Assembly: GCF_030009775.1 (NCBI RefSeq)
Contig: NZ_JASCTH010000004.1
Span: forward strand, 62,001 to 126,000
Length of the DNA: 64,000 nucleotides
Direction of reading: 5' to 3'
Source: Actinoplanes sandaracinus
GTDB taxonomy: Bacteria; Actinomycetota; Actinomycetes; Mycobacteriales; Micromonosporaceae
Position numbers and translations under genes: made by a program. The notes under the pieces were generated by a model. The model was not told the DNA's origin, searched no databases, and was given only the letters and a program-made list of their open reading frames with translations. Of the stretch, positions 19,595 to 27,210 are shown piece after piece (position 1 is the first letter of the stretch; every line of letters starts with the position of its first letter).

Positions 19595-21025
19595 GTGGAG
19601 ACCGCCACCGAAACCGAGCGCAAATACGATGTCCCCGAGACGTTCGAGCTTCCTGACCTGGCCGGGGTGGGAGCCGTCACCGCTGTCGACGGCGCCGAGA
19701 CACATGATCTCGACGCCACGTACTTCGACACCGAAGACCTCCGCTTGATGAGAAATCGCCGGACACTTCGGCGGCGCAGCGGCGGCAACGACGCGGGCTG
19801 GCATCTGAAGACGCCCGGTGACGGTGACGGGCGCACCGAGCACCGCCTGCCGGCGAGCGACTCCGACGAGGTGCCCGACGAGCTGACCGGCCTGGTGCGG
19901 GCGATCGTCCGCCGCCGTCCGCTGGGCCCGGTGGCGCGGTTGCGCACACATCGGGTGGAGACGCCGCTGCGGGACGCGGACGGCCGGACCCTCGCCCTGG
20001 TGGCGCAGGACCGGGTCCTTGCCGAGTCGGCGGGCGCCGAGAGCGTCTGGCAGGAGGTCGAGGTCGAGCTGGTCGACGGCGGCCCCGAGCTGCTCGACGA
20101 GGTGGAGCGACGGCTGTTCGCGGCGGGCGCCCGCCCGGCGCGGGGCCCTTCCAAGGTGGCGCGCGCCTTGGCCGGCCGGCTCGCCGCGGCGTCCGGGTCC
20201 GGCAAGACCAAGACCAAGACCAAGGTCAACCCCGTTCTGCGGTACGCGCGCGAGCAACGCGACGCCATAGTCGGTCATGATCCGGCGGCCCGACGTGGCG
20301 AGCCGCGGGCCGTGCACCGGATGCGGGTCGCCACCCGCCGCCTGCGCAGCACGCTGAAGACGTACAAGCGCTCGTTCCCCGAGTCTGATCTGCGTGACGA
20401 GTTGCGCTGGCTGGCCGGTGTGCTGGGCGCGGTCCGTGACCCGCAGGTGCTGGAGGACGCCCTCCTGGCGCAGGTGGCGCAGGCGGGCCCCGAGTTCGCC
20501 CCGGCAGCGCGGCGGGTCCGGGCACATCTGGAGCACCGGGTCGAGCGGGGCCGGGCGGAGCTGGCCGAGGCACTCGATTCGGACCGCTATCTGACGCTTC
20601 TGGACCGCATCGACGAACTGGCCGACACTCCGGAGCTGACCGTTCCCGACCCGGTCACGCGGGCCCGCAAGGTGCTGGCCAAGGCGGACCGGAAATTGGA
20701 CGAAGCGCTGGAGAGCCGCGTGGAGGAGGAGATCCACGACTCCCGGAAAGGCTTCAAGCAGGCGCGGTACGCGGTCGAGCTGGTCGCGCCGGACCTCGGC
20801 AAGCCGGCGAAGCGCCTGATCAAAAGGTTGACCGAGCTGCAGGACGGGCTGGGCGAGTACCAGGACTCGAACATCGCCCGTGGAGTGCTGCGCGAGCTGG
20901 GTTCGGACAGTTTTCATCTCGGGGTGCTCTACGGGCGCCAGGAGCAGGTCGGCGAAGAGGCGCTGGCCCGGGTGCCGGCTCTGGTGCGAGCGGCCCGGCG
21001 GCGGAGAGTTCGGCGAGTGTTCTGA
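19595..21025 (+). CDS. CYTH-CHAD domain protein
   Basis: 476 aa. N-terminal CYTH (triphosphate tunnel) domain, marked by the ExExK motif in ETATETERKYDV and alternating Arg/Lys/Glu strands to about residue 190. The C-terminal CHAD domain (about 215-470) is helical with conserved basic residues (VHRMRVATRRLRSTLKTYK, IHDSRKGFKQARYAVEL). CHAD binds polyphosphate and CYTH enzymes hydrolyse triphosphates. Its neighbour is a polyphosphate kinase 2, which strengthens a polyphosphate role. The GTG at 19595 is chosen because the CYTH motif begins just after it; no strong Shine-Dalgarno is seen and longer starts exist. Confidence 0.9.
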   Translation: METATETERKYDVPETFELPDLAGVGAVTAVDGAETHDLDATYFDTEDLRLMRNRRTLRRRSGGNDAGWHLKTPGDGDGRTEHRLPASDSDEVPDELTGLVRAIVRRRPLGPVARLRTHRVETPLRDADGRTLALVAQDRVLAESAGAESVWQEVEVELVDGGPELLDEVERRLFAAGARPARGPSKVARALAGRLAAASGSGKTKTKTKVNPVLRYAREQRDAIVGHDPAARRGEPRAVHRMRVATRRLRSTLKTYKRSFPESDLRDELRWLAGVLGAVRDPQVLEDALLAQVAQAGPEFAPAARRVRAHLEHRVERGRAELAEALDSDRYLTLLDRIDELADTPELTVPDPVTRARKVLAKADRKLDEALESRVEEEIHDSRKGFKQARYAVELVAPDLGKPAKRLIKRLTELQDGLGEYQDSNIARGVLRELGSDSFHLGVLYGRQEQVGEEALARVPALVRAARRRRVRRVF

Positions 21026-21034
21026 TCTAGTCAG

Positions 21035-21062
21035 TTGTGGTCTTGCCGAACCGGGGTATGAA
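21035..21062 (+). promoter_or_regulatory. candidate ppk2 promoter TTGTGG-N16-TATGAA
   Basis: The -10 ends 8 nt before the ppk2 ATG and no Shine-Dalgarno is present, so the transcript would be leaderless or nearly so. It lies in the 45-bp gap after CYTH-CHAD. Confidence 0.4.
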
Positions 21063-21070
21063 TCCGTGTC

Positions 21071-22018
21071 ATGCAATCCGAGCAGGACCTCGCGGCCACT
21101 CATCCCTATGACGGGCCGATCGCCGAGTTGAGTGGCTACCGCGTCATCGACGACGAGGACGACGACCCCCGCCTGGTCAATGCCGACGGCCAGCCGGTGG
21201 ACACCTGGCGGGAGGACTATCCGTACGACGAACGGCTGTCCCGCGCCGAGTACGACCACGACAAGCGCCTACTCCAGATCGAGCTGCTGAAACTGCAGAA
21301 CTGGTGCAAGGACACCGGCGAGCGGATGCTGATCCTCTTCGAGGGGCGCGACGCGGCCGGCAAGGGCGGCACGATCAAGCGGTTCATGGAGCATCTGAAC
21401 CCGCGGGGCGCCCGGGTGGTGGCCCTGGAGAAACCGAACCAGCGGGAGAGCACCCAGTGGTTCTACCAGCGATACATCAAGCACCTGCCGGCCGGCGGCG
21501 AGATCGTGCTCTTCGACCGGTCCTGGTACAACCGCGCCGGTGTGGAGCGGGTGATGGGTTTCTGTGATCGCAAGGAGTACCTGGAGTTCCTCCGCCAGAC
21601 CCCGGAGCTGGAGCGGATGCTCGTCCGCTCCGGCGTTCACCTGGTGAAGTTCTGGTTCTCGGTGACGCGGGGCGAGCAGCGCACCCGGTTCGCGATCCGC
21701 CAGGTCGACCCGGTGCGCCAGTGGAAGCTGTCGCCGATGGATCTGCAGTCGCTGGACAAGTGGGACGACTACACCGAGGCGAAGGAGGCGATGTTCTTCT
21801 GGACCGACACCGCCGACGCGCCGTGGACCGTGGTGCGGAGCAACGACAAGAAGCGGGCCCGCCTGGCGGCGATGCGGCACGTGCTGCACCGCTTCGACTA
21901 CGAGGGCAAAGACCCGGAGGTCGTCGGGACCCCGGACCCGCAGATCGTCGGCCCGGCCTCGCTTCTGGTGGAGATGGAGAACCCCAATGAGTCCCCGCTG
22001 GTATTCCCTCGGCTCTGA
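21071..22018 (+). CDS. ppk2: polyphosphate kinase 2
   Basis: Transfers phosphate between polyphosphate and nucleotides. The 315-aa protein carries Walker A GRDAAGKGG (92-100), the lid segment IKRFMEHLNPRGARVVALEK, Walker B FDRSWYNR (148-155) and the VKFWFSVTRGEQRTRF segment; a single PPK2 domain. Whether it prefers NDP or NMP cannot be read safely. The product is likely functionally linked with the upstream CYTH-CHAD protein. Confidence 0.93.
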   Translation: MQSEQDLAATHPYDGPIAELSGYRVIDDEDDDPRLVNADGQPVDTWREDYPYDERLSRAEYDHDKRLLQIELLKLQNWCKDTGERMLILFEGRDAAGKGGTIKRFMEHLNPRGARVVALEKPNQRESTQWFYQRYIKHLPAGGEIVLFDRSWYNRAGVERVMGFCDRKEYLEFLRQTPELERMLVRSGVHLVKFWFSVTRGEQRTRFAIRQVDPVRQWKLSPMDLQSLDKWDDYTEAKEAMFFWTDTADAPWTVVRSNDKKRARLAAMRHVLHRFDYEGKDPEVVGTPDPQIVGPASLLVEMENPNESPLVFPRL

Positions 22019-22032
22019 GTGATTCAAAATCG

Positions 22033-22062
22033 TTGGCGCTCCCCGCGGCGGCTGGATAACGT
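22033..22062 (+). promoter_or_regulatory. candidate rnz promoter TTGGCG-N18-TAACGT
   Basis: A -35 (22033-22038) and -10 (22057-22062) predict transcription from about 22069, giving a 260-nt leader before the rnz ATG. GATAAC at 22055-22060 is an alternative -10 with 16-bp spacing. Confidence 0.45.
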
Positions 22063-22068
22063 GGCCGT

Positions 22069-22329
22069 ACACGTGAAGGGAGGTGGTCCAAAGTTGTGTA
22101 GCACTGGGACTCGTGAGGTGGCTGTCCGCTAGCCGCTGTCCTTGACAGCTTGTACTGCGTCGAGACCGTGTGGCAGCGGCCGCGGCGAATACCAGACAGC
22201 CACCCGACCCCTGGGGATCCGGTTTAGTCCGACCGGACCTCGCTCGTCCGCGAGCGAGGAAGTCCCCAGGGGTCGCTTCATGCGGTGTCTCTGAAGACAG
22301 CGTCGCTGAAAGACAGCCGGGGGGCGGAA
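22069..22329 (+). promoter_or_regulatory. highly structured leader RNA of RNase Z (attenuator or cis-regulatory RNA)
   Basis: Two abutting folds. Fold A: GGTGGCTGTC (22117-22126) pairs perfectly with GACAGCCACC (22195-22204); inside it GCTGTC-CTT-GACAGC (22135-22149) and GCCGCTG/CAGCGGC (22132-22138 with 22174-22180) exclude each other. Fold B starts at the next base: a 13-bp stem (22205-22217 with 22263-22275) encloses two hairpins, TCCGGT/ACCGGA (22218-22237) and CCTCGCTCG/CGAGCGAGG (22238-22259), joined without spacers, i.e. a perfect three-way junction. Further GACAGC copies at 22296 and 22312 flank the ribosome site. No U-tract follows fold B. I recognise no known riboswitch class. An antisense open frame covers part of the region, so coding constraint is not excluded. 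Confidence 0.65.
22094..22132 (+). CDS. possible 12-aa leader peptide in the rnz leader
   Basis: TTG start 10 nt after GGGAGG, product LCSTGTREVAVR, stop TAG at 22130. Translation would run through the left arm of the fold A stem and so could decide between the alternative GCTGTC/GACAGC pairings. A GTG at 22073 in the same frame would give 19 aa but sits before the ribosome site. Confidence 0.35.
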   Translation: MCSTGTREVAVR

Positions 22330-23223
22330 ATGCGCGAGCTGGTCGTTCTCGGCTCGGCGAGCCAGGTGCCCACCCGGCACCGCAATCACAACGGTTATCT
22401 GCTGCGCTGGGACGACGAGGTGATCCTCTTCGACCCGGGCGAGGGGACTCAGCGCCAGCTGCTGATGGCCGGCCTGCCGGTCACGCCGATCCGGCGGATC
22501 TGCATCACCCACTTCCACGGCGATCACAGCCTCGGCCTGCCCGGCGTGCTCCAGCGCATATCGCTGGACCGGGTGCCGCACCCGGTCGCCGTCCACTACC
22601 CGGCCGGTGGGCAGGAGTTCTACGACCGCCTCCGGCACGCCACCAGCTACTGGGACAACGCCGACATCGTGCCGGGCCCGGTCGGCGCCGGCTTCGCGGT
22701 GGAGACGCCGGCGGGGCGCCTCACCGCGCTTCCCCTGCGACACCCCATCGAGACGTACGGGTACCGCCTGACCGAACCGGACTCGCGGCGGATGGTTCCC
22801 GCCCTGCTGGCCGCACACGGCATCAGCGGACCGGCCGTCGGGGAACTCCAGCGCGCCGGCCGGGTCGGCGACGTCACCGTGGCACAGGTGAGTGAGCCCC
22901 GTCCCGGCCAGAGTTTCGCCTTCGTGATGGACACCGGCCTGTGTGACAGCGTGTTCGAGCTGGCCCAGGGCGTCGACATGCTGGTGATCGAGTCGACGTT
23001 CCTGGCCGAGGACGCGGAGCTCGCGGCCCAGGTCGGGCATCTGACAGCGGGTCAGGCCGCCGCGGTGGCGCGTGAGTGCGGCGTACGAACCCTGGTCCTG
23101 ACGCATTTCTCCCAGCGCTATGCGGAACCGAACCGCTTCCTGGAGGAGGCGCGCAAGGAGTTCGACGGCCCGGTGGTGATCGCGGAGGACCTGATGCGGG
23201 TGCCGGTGCCACGCCGGCGGTGA
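22330..23223 (+). CDS. rnz: ribonuclease Z
   Basis: Metallo-beta-lactamase-fold endonuclease that matures tRNA 3' ends. The zinc motif THFHGDH (60-66), further metal ligands in FVMDTG (strand with Asp) and [11 protein letters not shown] near the C-terminus, and the long exosite region between them fit RNase Z of about 300 aa. The ATG at 22330 is used because homology starts at [15 protein letters not shown] and GGGGGGCGG lies just before it; a longer start at 22285 would lie in the structured leader. Confidence 0.93.
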   Translation: MRELVVLGSASQVPTRHRNHNGYLLRWDDEVILFDPGEGTQRQLLMAGLPVTPIRRICITHFHGDHSLGLPGVLQRISLDRVPHPVAVHYPAGGQEFYDRLRHATSYWDNADIVPGPVGAGFAVETPAGRLTALPLRHPIETYGYRLTEPDSRRMVPALLAAHGISGPAVGELQRAGRVGDVTVAQVSEPRPGQSFAFVMDTGLCDSVFELAQGVDMLVIESTFLAEDAELAAQVGHLTAGQAAAVARECGVRTLVLTHFSQRYAEPNRFLEEARKEFDGPVVIAEDLMRVPVPRRR

Positions 23224-23241
23224 CCGCCGGTCGCGTGCGGC

Positions 23242-23247
23242 TACCGT
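23242..23247 (+). promoter_or_regulatory. -10 box TACCGT, 6 nt before the GNAT start
   Basis: TANNNT hexamer ending exactly 6 nt before ATG without a Shine-Dalgarno, consistent with a leaderless transcript. Confidence 0.45.
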
Positions 23248-23253
23248 CGGCGC

Positions 23254-23757
23254 ATGACCGTTCTGCTACGCCCGGCCGACGACACCGACGTGGCCGCCGT
23301 CGGCGCGCTGCACCATCGCTCGCGCGCCGACGCCTACGCCCACCTGATCGCGCCCGAGACGTTCGCCGCCCGGGGGCCTGAGGCGCTCAGCGCCTGGTGG
23401 GTGGAGCGCTGGCGGTGGGAGCGGGAGACCCACCGGATGACCCTCGCCGAGGTGGACGGGGTGTTGGCCGGTTTCACCTACACCGGCCCGAGTGAGACCC
23501 CGGACGCCGCCGAGCTGTACGCGATCCACGTCGACCCGCGCCGGGTCGGCACCGGCGTGGGCCGGGAGTTGATGGTCCACGCGCTCGGCGAGCTGGCCGG
23601 GTTCGGGGCCGGCCGGGCGGTGCTCTGGGTGCTGGCGGACAACCCGGTGGCGCGGCGTTTCTACGAGCGCGGCGGCTGGGCCGCGGACGGCGTCACCCGG
23701 GTCGAGGCGGTCAACGACCAGCCGTTGCCCCAGCTCCGCTATTCCCGCCCGCTGTGA
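23254..23757 (+). CDS. GNAT-family N-acetyltransferase
   Basis: 167 aa with a GNAT fold. The ELYAIHVDPRRVGTGVGREL segment holds beta-4 and the acetyl-CoA pyrophosphate loop (R/Q-x-x-G-x-G/A form RVGTGVG). The RAVLWVLADNPVARRFYERGG motif is the typical C-terminal half. Substrate unknown. It follows rnz by 30 bp but has its own -10 box. Confidence 0.88.
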   Translation: MTVLLRPADDTDVAAVGALHHRSRADAYAHLIAPETFAARGPEALSAWWVERWRWERETHRMTLAEVDGVLAGFTYTGPSETPDAAELYAIHVDPRRVGTGVGRELMVHALGELAGFGAGRAVLWVLADNPVARRFYERGGWAADGVTRVEAVNDQPLPQLRYSRPL

Positions 23758-23793
23758 AGCGCCCCGAGCCGCAGTGAGCGGAAGTGGGAAGCT

Positions 23794-24831
23794 TCAGGTG
23801 GCTCGACGGGCTCGGCGGCGGGCTCGGACGAAGTTGATGTCAGCACGCGCGTCGCCCCACCAGTTCCACGGTACGAGGGTCATGTACTTGCCGATCGCCG
23901 CGAAGACCGGTGCCGCGTCGGCGTCGCGGCCGGTACGCGCCAGCCCGTACGCCAGAAAGTTCGCGTCGTCCAGCCACGCGCCGTGACGGGCCGCGGGTTG
24001 ATGGAACCAGCGAGACAGCGCGCTGTCGAGTTCTGCCTGCATGGCCGAGTCCTGTCGCCACCGCTCGGCGATCTCGTCGGCGGGCCGATCCGGGGAAACG
24101 CGTTCCTCCTCCCACAGCGCCCATTCGGCGGCGGCTCGTACCGGCAACACATGCAGCGGCGAGCCGACTGGCGCCGCGGCAACGACGGAACGGGCGAAGC
24201 CGAACATCTCGTCGTGCGAGCCACTCCATTTGTGGCAGTGGTAGGTCAGCTTGAGGACGTGTCCTCCCAGGTGCCAAGGGTCCCGGTAGGTCAGTTGCCG
24301 CCACGTCTGCTCAACGTCGTCGCGTGGCGCGCTGTAGCCGATCTGCATCTGCAGCCGGTTGACCCACGGTGTGGGGTCTGCGGGCGCCAGCCGGGTCGCG
24401 AGGTCGTTCACCTGCTCAGCCAAGTGCAGCAGGCGGTGAAACTCGGCCCACTGCTCCGGACGGACGGTGCTGGCCCAACCGCTACCGCGGACCTCCCAAG
24501 CTCGTGCGATCAGAGACCGGGCGCGGACGACCTGGGCGTCTGGGTCGGTAGGACAGCGTGCTGCCCACCGGTCGGTCCAGTCGGCCGAGGTGTCGACCTG
24601 GCCGGTCGTGCGGTCAATCGGAGACCCGAACCCGCCGGTGGTCGATTCCGCCAGCACACGGACGTACCGGGCCCGTCGGTCGTAGTCGTCCCGGGTGCGA
24701 GCGACAGCCTGCCGGGCCAACTCGTCGAAGCCTTGGCGCGCCTGCTTGCACGCCTCGCGCAGTGCGGCGTCGTCCTGTGCTTCAGTGGGGTCGATCTGGT
24801 TGGTGAGGACCCGCCACACGGTGGAAATCAC
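23794..24831 (-). CDS. conserved hypothetical helical (TPR-like) protein
   Basis: 345 aa, cytoplasmic, Trp-rich and mostly alpha-helical. Recurrent motifs such as WTDRWAARCPTDPDAQVVRA, LATRLAPADPTPWVNRLQMQ and the C-terminal GKYMTLVPWNWWGDARADI recall DUF4034-like actinomycete proteins with repeat helices. That link is from pattern memory only. GTG start; a TATGAT box (24845-24840) ends 8 nt upstream, so a leaderless mRNA is likely. It is a single gene convergent with the GNAT gene. Confidence 0.75.
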   Translation of the reverse strand: MISTVWRVLTNQIDPTEAQDDAALREACKQARQGFDELARQAVARTRDDYDRRARYVRVLAESTTGGFGSPIDRTTGQVDTSADWTDRWAARCPTDPDAQVVRARSLIARAWEVRGSGWASTVRPEQWAEFHRLLHLAEQVNDLATRLAPADPTPWVNRLQMQIGYSAPRDDVEQTWRQLTYRDPWHLGGHVLKLTYHCHKWSGSHDEMFGFARSVVAAAPVGSPLHVLPVRAAAEWALWEEERVSPDRPADEIAERWRQDSAMQAELDSALSRWFHQPAARHGAWLDDANFLAYGLARTGRDADAAPVFAAIGKYMTLVPWNWWGDARADINFVRARRRARRAT

Positions 24832-24970
24832 GATCGCCGATCATAGCGTCGTAGCGATGCCGGCCGAGCCGGGTGCAGGACTCGATGCCCTTACGCGCGG
24901 TCTGGGCGCCGCCGGCCGCCGTGAGTGCTCCCGCGCTCCTCATGCCGCTGTGAGCGGGGCCGGCGGACAC

Positions 24971-25010
24971 ACGGAACGCCCGCCGCGGTGGGGTGCGACG
25001 GGCGTTCCGT
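24971..25010. terminator. 12-bp hairpin, terminator-like
   Basis: ACGGAACGCCCG / CGGGCGTTCCGT around a 16-nt loop, in the 460-bp gap between the genes starting at 24831 and ending at 25295 (both minus strand). It could terminate the 25295 gene at a distance. Confidence 0.5.
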
Positions 25011-25022
25011 GATCTTGATGGT

Positions 25023-25082
25023 TGGGCGGGAACACGTGACCGAGTGAATGCGGGGGAACCTGTAGTCACGTGCTCCCGCCCA
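25023..25082. repeat. 18-bp imperfect inverted repeat containing CACGTGAC
   Basis: TGGGCGGGAACACGTGAC and GTCACGTGCTCCCGCCCA pair with one mismatch across a 24-nt loop, 13 bp after the preceding hairpin. The two dyads in tandem are the only structure seen in this gap; the remainder up to 25294 holds nothing recognisable. Confidence 0.55.
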
Positions 25083-25294
25083 CCGCCCGCCCGAACCGGA
25101 TGCGCCTGGCCGGAGGCGCTCGATCAGCGGAGGCGTGCCGATCTGGAATCCAGTTCAAGGGCGGTTTCTGGGCGCGGGACACCGAAACGCTGGCGGGGCG
25201 TGCCGGTGTCACCGCTGAGCGACGTCGACCGGGCCGGGAAGCCGTACTTGCCGGGGGACGGTCAAGTGTTTTCGGCGACGTCGGGGTCCTAGGG

Positions 25295-25621
25295 TCAGGC
25301 CTGATACCTCCGGTGGTCGTCATTGCGGTGGTACGGGCCGGTGGTGTACCGACCGATCTCCTCCAGCCCGGCTCGACGGCCGGGCAGATCCCGCATGCTG
25401 TTCAGGTCGTGCCGCAGTGTCCACGCCTCGCGCCAGGGCCGGCGTGCGACGGCGGCGGCGCGTTCGGCGAGCCGGCGGGCCGAACACGGCCAGCGCCATC
25501 CGCACCAGACGCAGTCACCGTCCACACCGGTCGCCACGTGCCGGCCGAGCATGTGCTGCGCGTCCCGCCACAGCAGGCGGTCCACGATGTCGCCGGTTGC
25601 CGCCTCATCGACGTCGACCAT
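25295..25621 (-). CDS. hypothetical protein with a Cys-rich CVWCGWRWPC motif
   Basis: 108 aa. After an acidic N-terminus (MVDVDEAATGDIVDRLLWRD), a compact CVWCGWRWPCSARRLAERA motif with three Cys could bind a metal or heme-like group. A basic helical C-terminus ending in HRNDDHRRYQA follows. The ATG has GGGGTAGGGA upstream. No family recognised. Expression could stop at one of the two hairpins downstream. Confidence 0.6.
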   Translation of the reverse strand: MVDVDEAATGDIVDRLLWRDAQHMLGRHVATGVDGDCVWCGWRWPCSARRLAERAAAVARRPWREAWTLRHDLNSMRDLPGRRAGLEEIGRYTTGPYHRNDDHRRYQA

Positions 25622-25936
25622 TCCCTACCCCTCCATCCGGGAGTGGCTCATAGCTCCGTCCCGACACATACAACCGCAGCGGGCCATCAGCCGGTCGGAC
25701 TGTCTGTGCGATTGCGGCGACTATCCGTGACGATCCATGTGGGAACTCCGTGCTGAGCCTGCCGCCTTCGCCGCGCTCTCCAGAGAAACGCCTGGTGAAC
25801 GGGGGTGGGTGCGGCGACTCTTCGATGCCGCGGGGTTCGCGGTGGCGGGAAATCGTCCGCATACTCCCCGGCGGTATTTCGCCATGGGCGCAGAACAGAC
25901 GGGCATCGATGGGTGTCGGCGGCGGTTGATGTCTGC

Positions 25937-26878
25937 ATGGACACCGAACACACCGCGCCCGGCTCGGAAGCGCTCGACGCGTACAGCCGGATCGTGACCG
26001 GCGTCGCCGAACGCCTGCTGCCCTCGGTGGCCGCGCTGACGATCCGCTCGCCCCGCGGCGGCGCCGGCTCGGCCGTCACCTTCACCGATGACGGATTCCT
26101 TCTCACCAACGCCCATGTGGTCGCCGGCGCGAGGGGCGGTTCGGCCGCGTTCGCCGACGGCAGCGAGACACCGTTCGACGTGGTCGGCGCCGACCCACTC
26201 TCCGATCTCGCCGTGGTCCGGGTGCACCGCCCCGGCGCCCCGGCGGCCCCGCTCGGCGACGCAGACGGTCTGCGAATCGGTCAGCTGGTGGTGGCGGTCG
26301 GCAACCCGATGGGCCTGGCCGGTTCGGTGACCGCCGGCGTCGTGTCGGGGCTGGGCAGGTCGCTGCCGGCCCGGGACGGCCGCCGAATCCGGATCATCGA
26401 CGACGTCATCCAGACCGACGCGGCCCTCAACCCGGGCAACTCCGGCGGCGCGCTGGCCGATTCGACCGGCACGGTCGTCGGGATCAACACCGCGGTGGCC
26501 GGGTACGGTCTCGGCCTCGCCGTCCCGGTCAACACCACCACCCGCACGATCATCGGCGAGCTGACCTCCGCCGGCCGCGTCCGCCGGGCCTGGCTGGGCG
26601 TGGCCGGGCTGCCGGTCCCCCTGCCACCCGCGCTCGCCACCCGCCTGGGCCAGAAACTGGGCCTACGAGTCGTCGAGGTCGTGCCGGGCAGCCCCGCCGG
26701 CACGGCCGGAATCTACCTCGGCGACGTCCTGATCACCGCCGGCGGACGCCCTCTCCAGGCGGTGCAGTCCCTGCAGCGCCTGATGCTGGGCCCGGCCATC
26801 GACAGGGACCTCCCCATGACCTTGCTACGCCGAAACGCCCTGGTAGACGTAGTAACCCGCCCCACCGAACTAACGTAA
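25937..26878 (+). CDS. HtrA/DegP-like S1C serine protease
   Basis: 313 aa. Catalytic triad His60 (LTNAHVV), Asp90 (DLAVVRV), Ser179 (NPGNSGGAL), followed by a C-terminal PDZ domain (RVVEVVPGSPAGTAGIYLGD, PLQAVQSLQRLML). Unlike most actinobacterial HtrA proteins no signal peptide or membrane anchor is visible, so it may be cytoplasmic or the true start may differ. The 315 bp upstream (25622-25936) hold only weak open frames and no clear promoter. Confidence 0.88.
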   Translation: MDTEHTAPGSEALDAYSRIVTGVAERLLPSVAALTIRSPRGGAGSAVTFTDDGFLLTNAHVVAGARGGSAAFADGSETPFDVVGADPLSDLAVVRVHRPGAPAAPLGDADGLRIGQLVVAVGNPMGLAGSVTAGVVSGLGRSLPARDGRRIRIIDDVIQTDAALNPGNSGGALADSTGTVVGINTAVAGYGLGLAVPVNTTTRTIIGELTSAGRVRRAWLGVAGLPVPLPPALATRLGQKLGLRVVEVVPGSPAGTAGIYLGDVLITAGGRPLQAVQSLQRLMLGPAIDRDLPMTLLRRNALVDVVTRPTELT

Positions 26879-26902
26879 CCACCCCACCCACCACTCACAC
26901 CG

Positions 26903-26970
26903 CCGCCGCGCCGCGCCGCACCCCGCCCCGCCCCGCCGCGCCCCACCGCGCCCCACCGCGCCCTTCGAAC
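26903..26970 (+). repeat. C-rich simple repeat
   Basis: Low-complexity run of CCGCGCCGC/CCCCGCC units ending with three copies of a 10-mer CCGCGCCCCA, directly after the protease gene. Strong strand asymmetry (almost no G runs). Confidence 0.6.
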
Positions 26971-27018
26971 GTCTTGGGCACCACATAATCTTCGCGAGGA
27001 CGTAGCCACAGAACGGCC

Positions 27019-27120
27019 GCAAAACGCCGCCGGTGAGGAGGCAGACGATTTGCCGACGCCCGCGCTCTTTGCGGGCGGCGGGAAATCGCCTGCCTCCTCA
27101 CCGGTTAAAAGGCGTTTTGC
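27019..27120. terminator. 102-bp hairpin between convergent protease and cbs genes
   Basis: Nested complementary blocks: GCAAAACGCC with GGCGTTTTGC (10 bp), CCGGTGAGGAGGCAG with CTGCCTCCTCACCGG (15 bp), CGATTT/AAATCG, CCG/CGG and CGCCCGC/GCGGGCG around a 7-nt loop GCTCTTT. Only small mismatches and one short bulge interrupt it. It probably acts as a bidirectional terminator, though it is far longer than needed. Confidence 0.7.
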
Positions 27121-27131
27121 CGCGGAGCGAA

Positions 27132-27200
27132 GCGAAGCCAGCAAGCTCAGCAGCGAAGCCAGCAAGCTCAGCCCGAAGCCAGCAAGCTCAGCCCGAAGCC
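27132..27200. repeat. 20-21-bp tandem repeat, three copies plus a partial
   Basis: Unit GCGAAGCCAGCAAGCTCAGC, copies at 27132, 27153 and 27174, then a partial CGAAGCC. It lies between the giant hairpin and the cbs stop. Confidence 0.7.
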
Positions 27201-27210
27201 AAAACCCAAC

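Noticed and set aside
22129..23106. 325-codon minus-strand frame opposite rnz
   Set aside because: Composition mirrors antisense of a high-GC gene; no start signals or motifs. RNase Z on the plus strand has all catalytic residues.
25737..25997. 86-codon frame before the HtrA-like gene (begins MWELRAEPAAFAALSRE)
   Set aside because: The first part looks slightly protein-like, but there is no clear ribosome site, it overlaps the protease start, and the end is low-complexity Arg/Thr.
26903..27200. Repeat cluster considered as a CRISPR array
   Set aside because: Repeats are directly adjacent without unique spacers and no cas genes are present.
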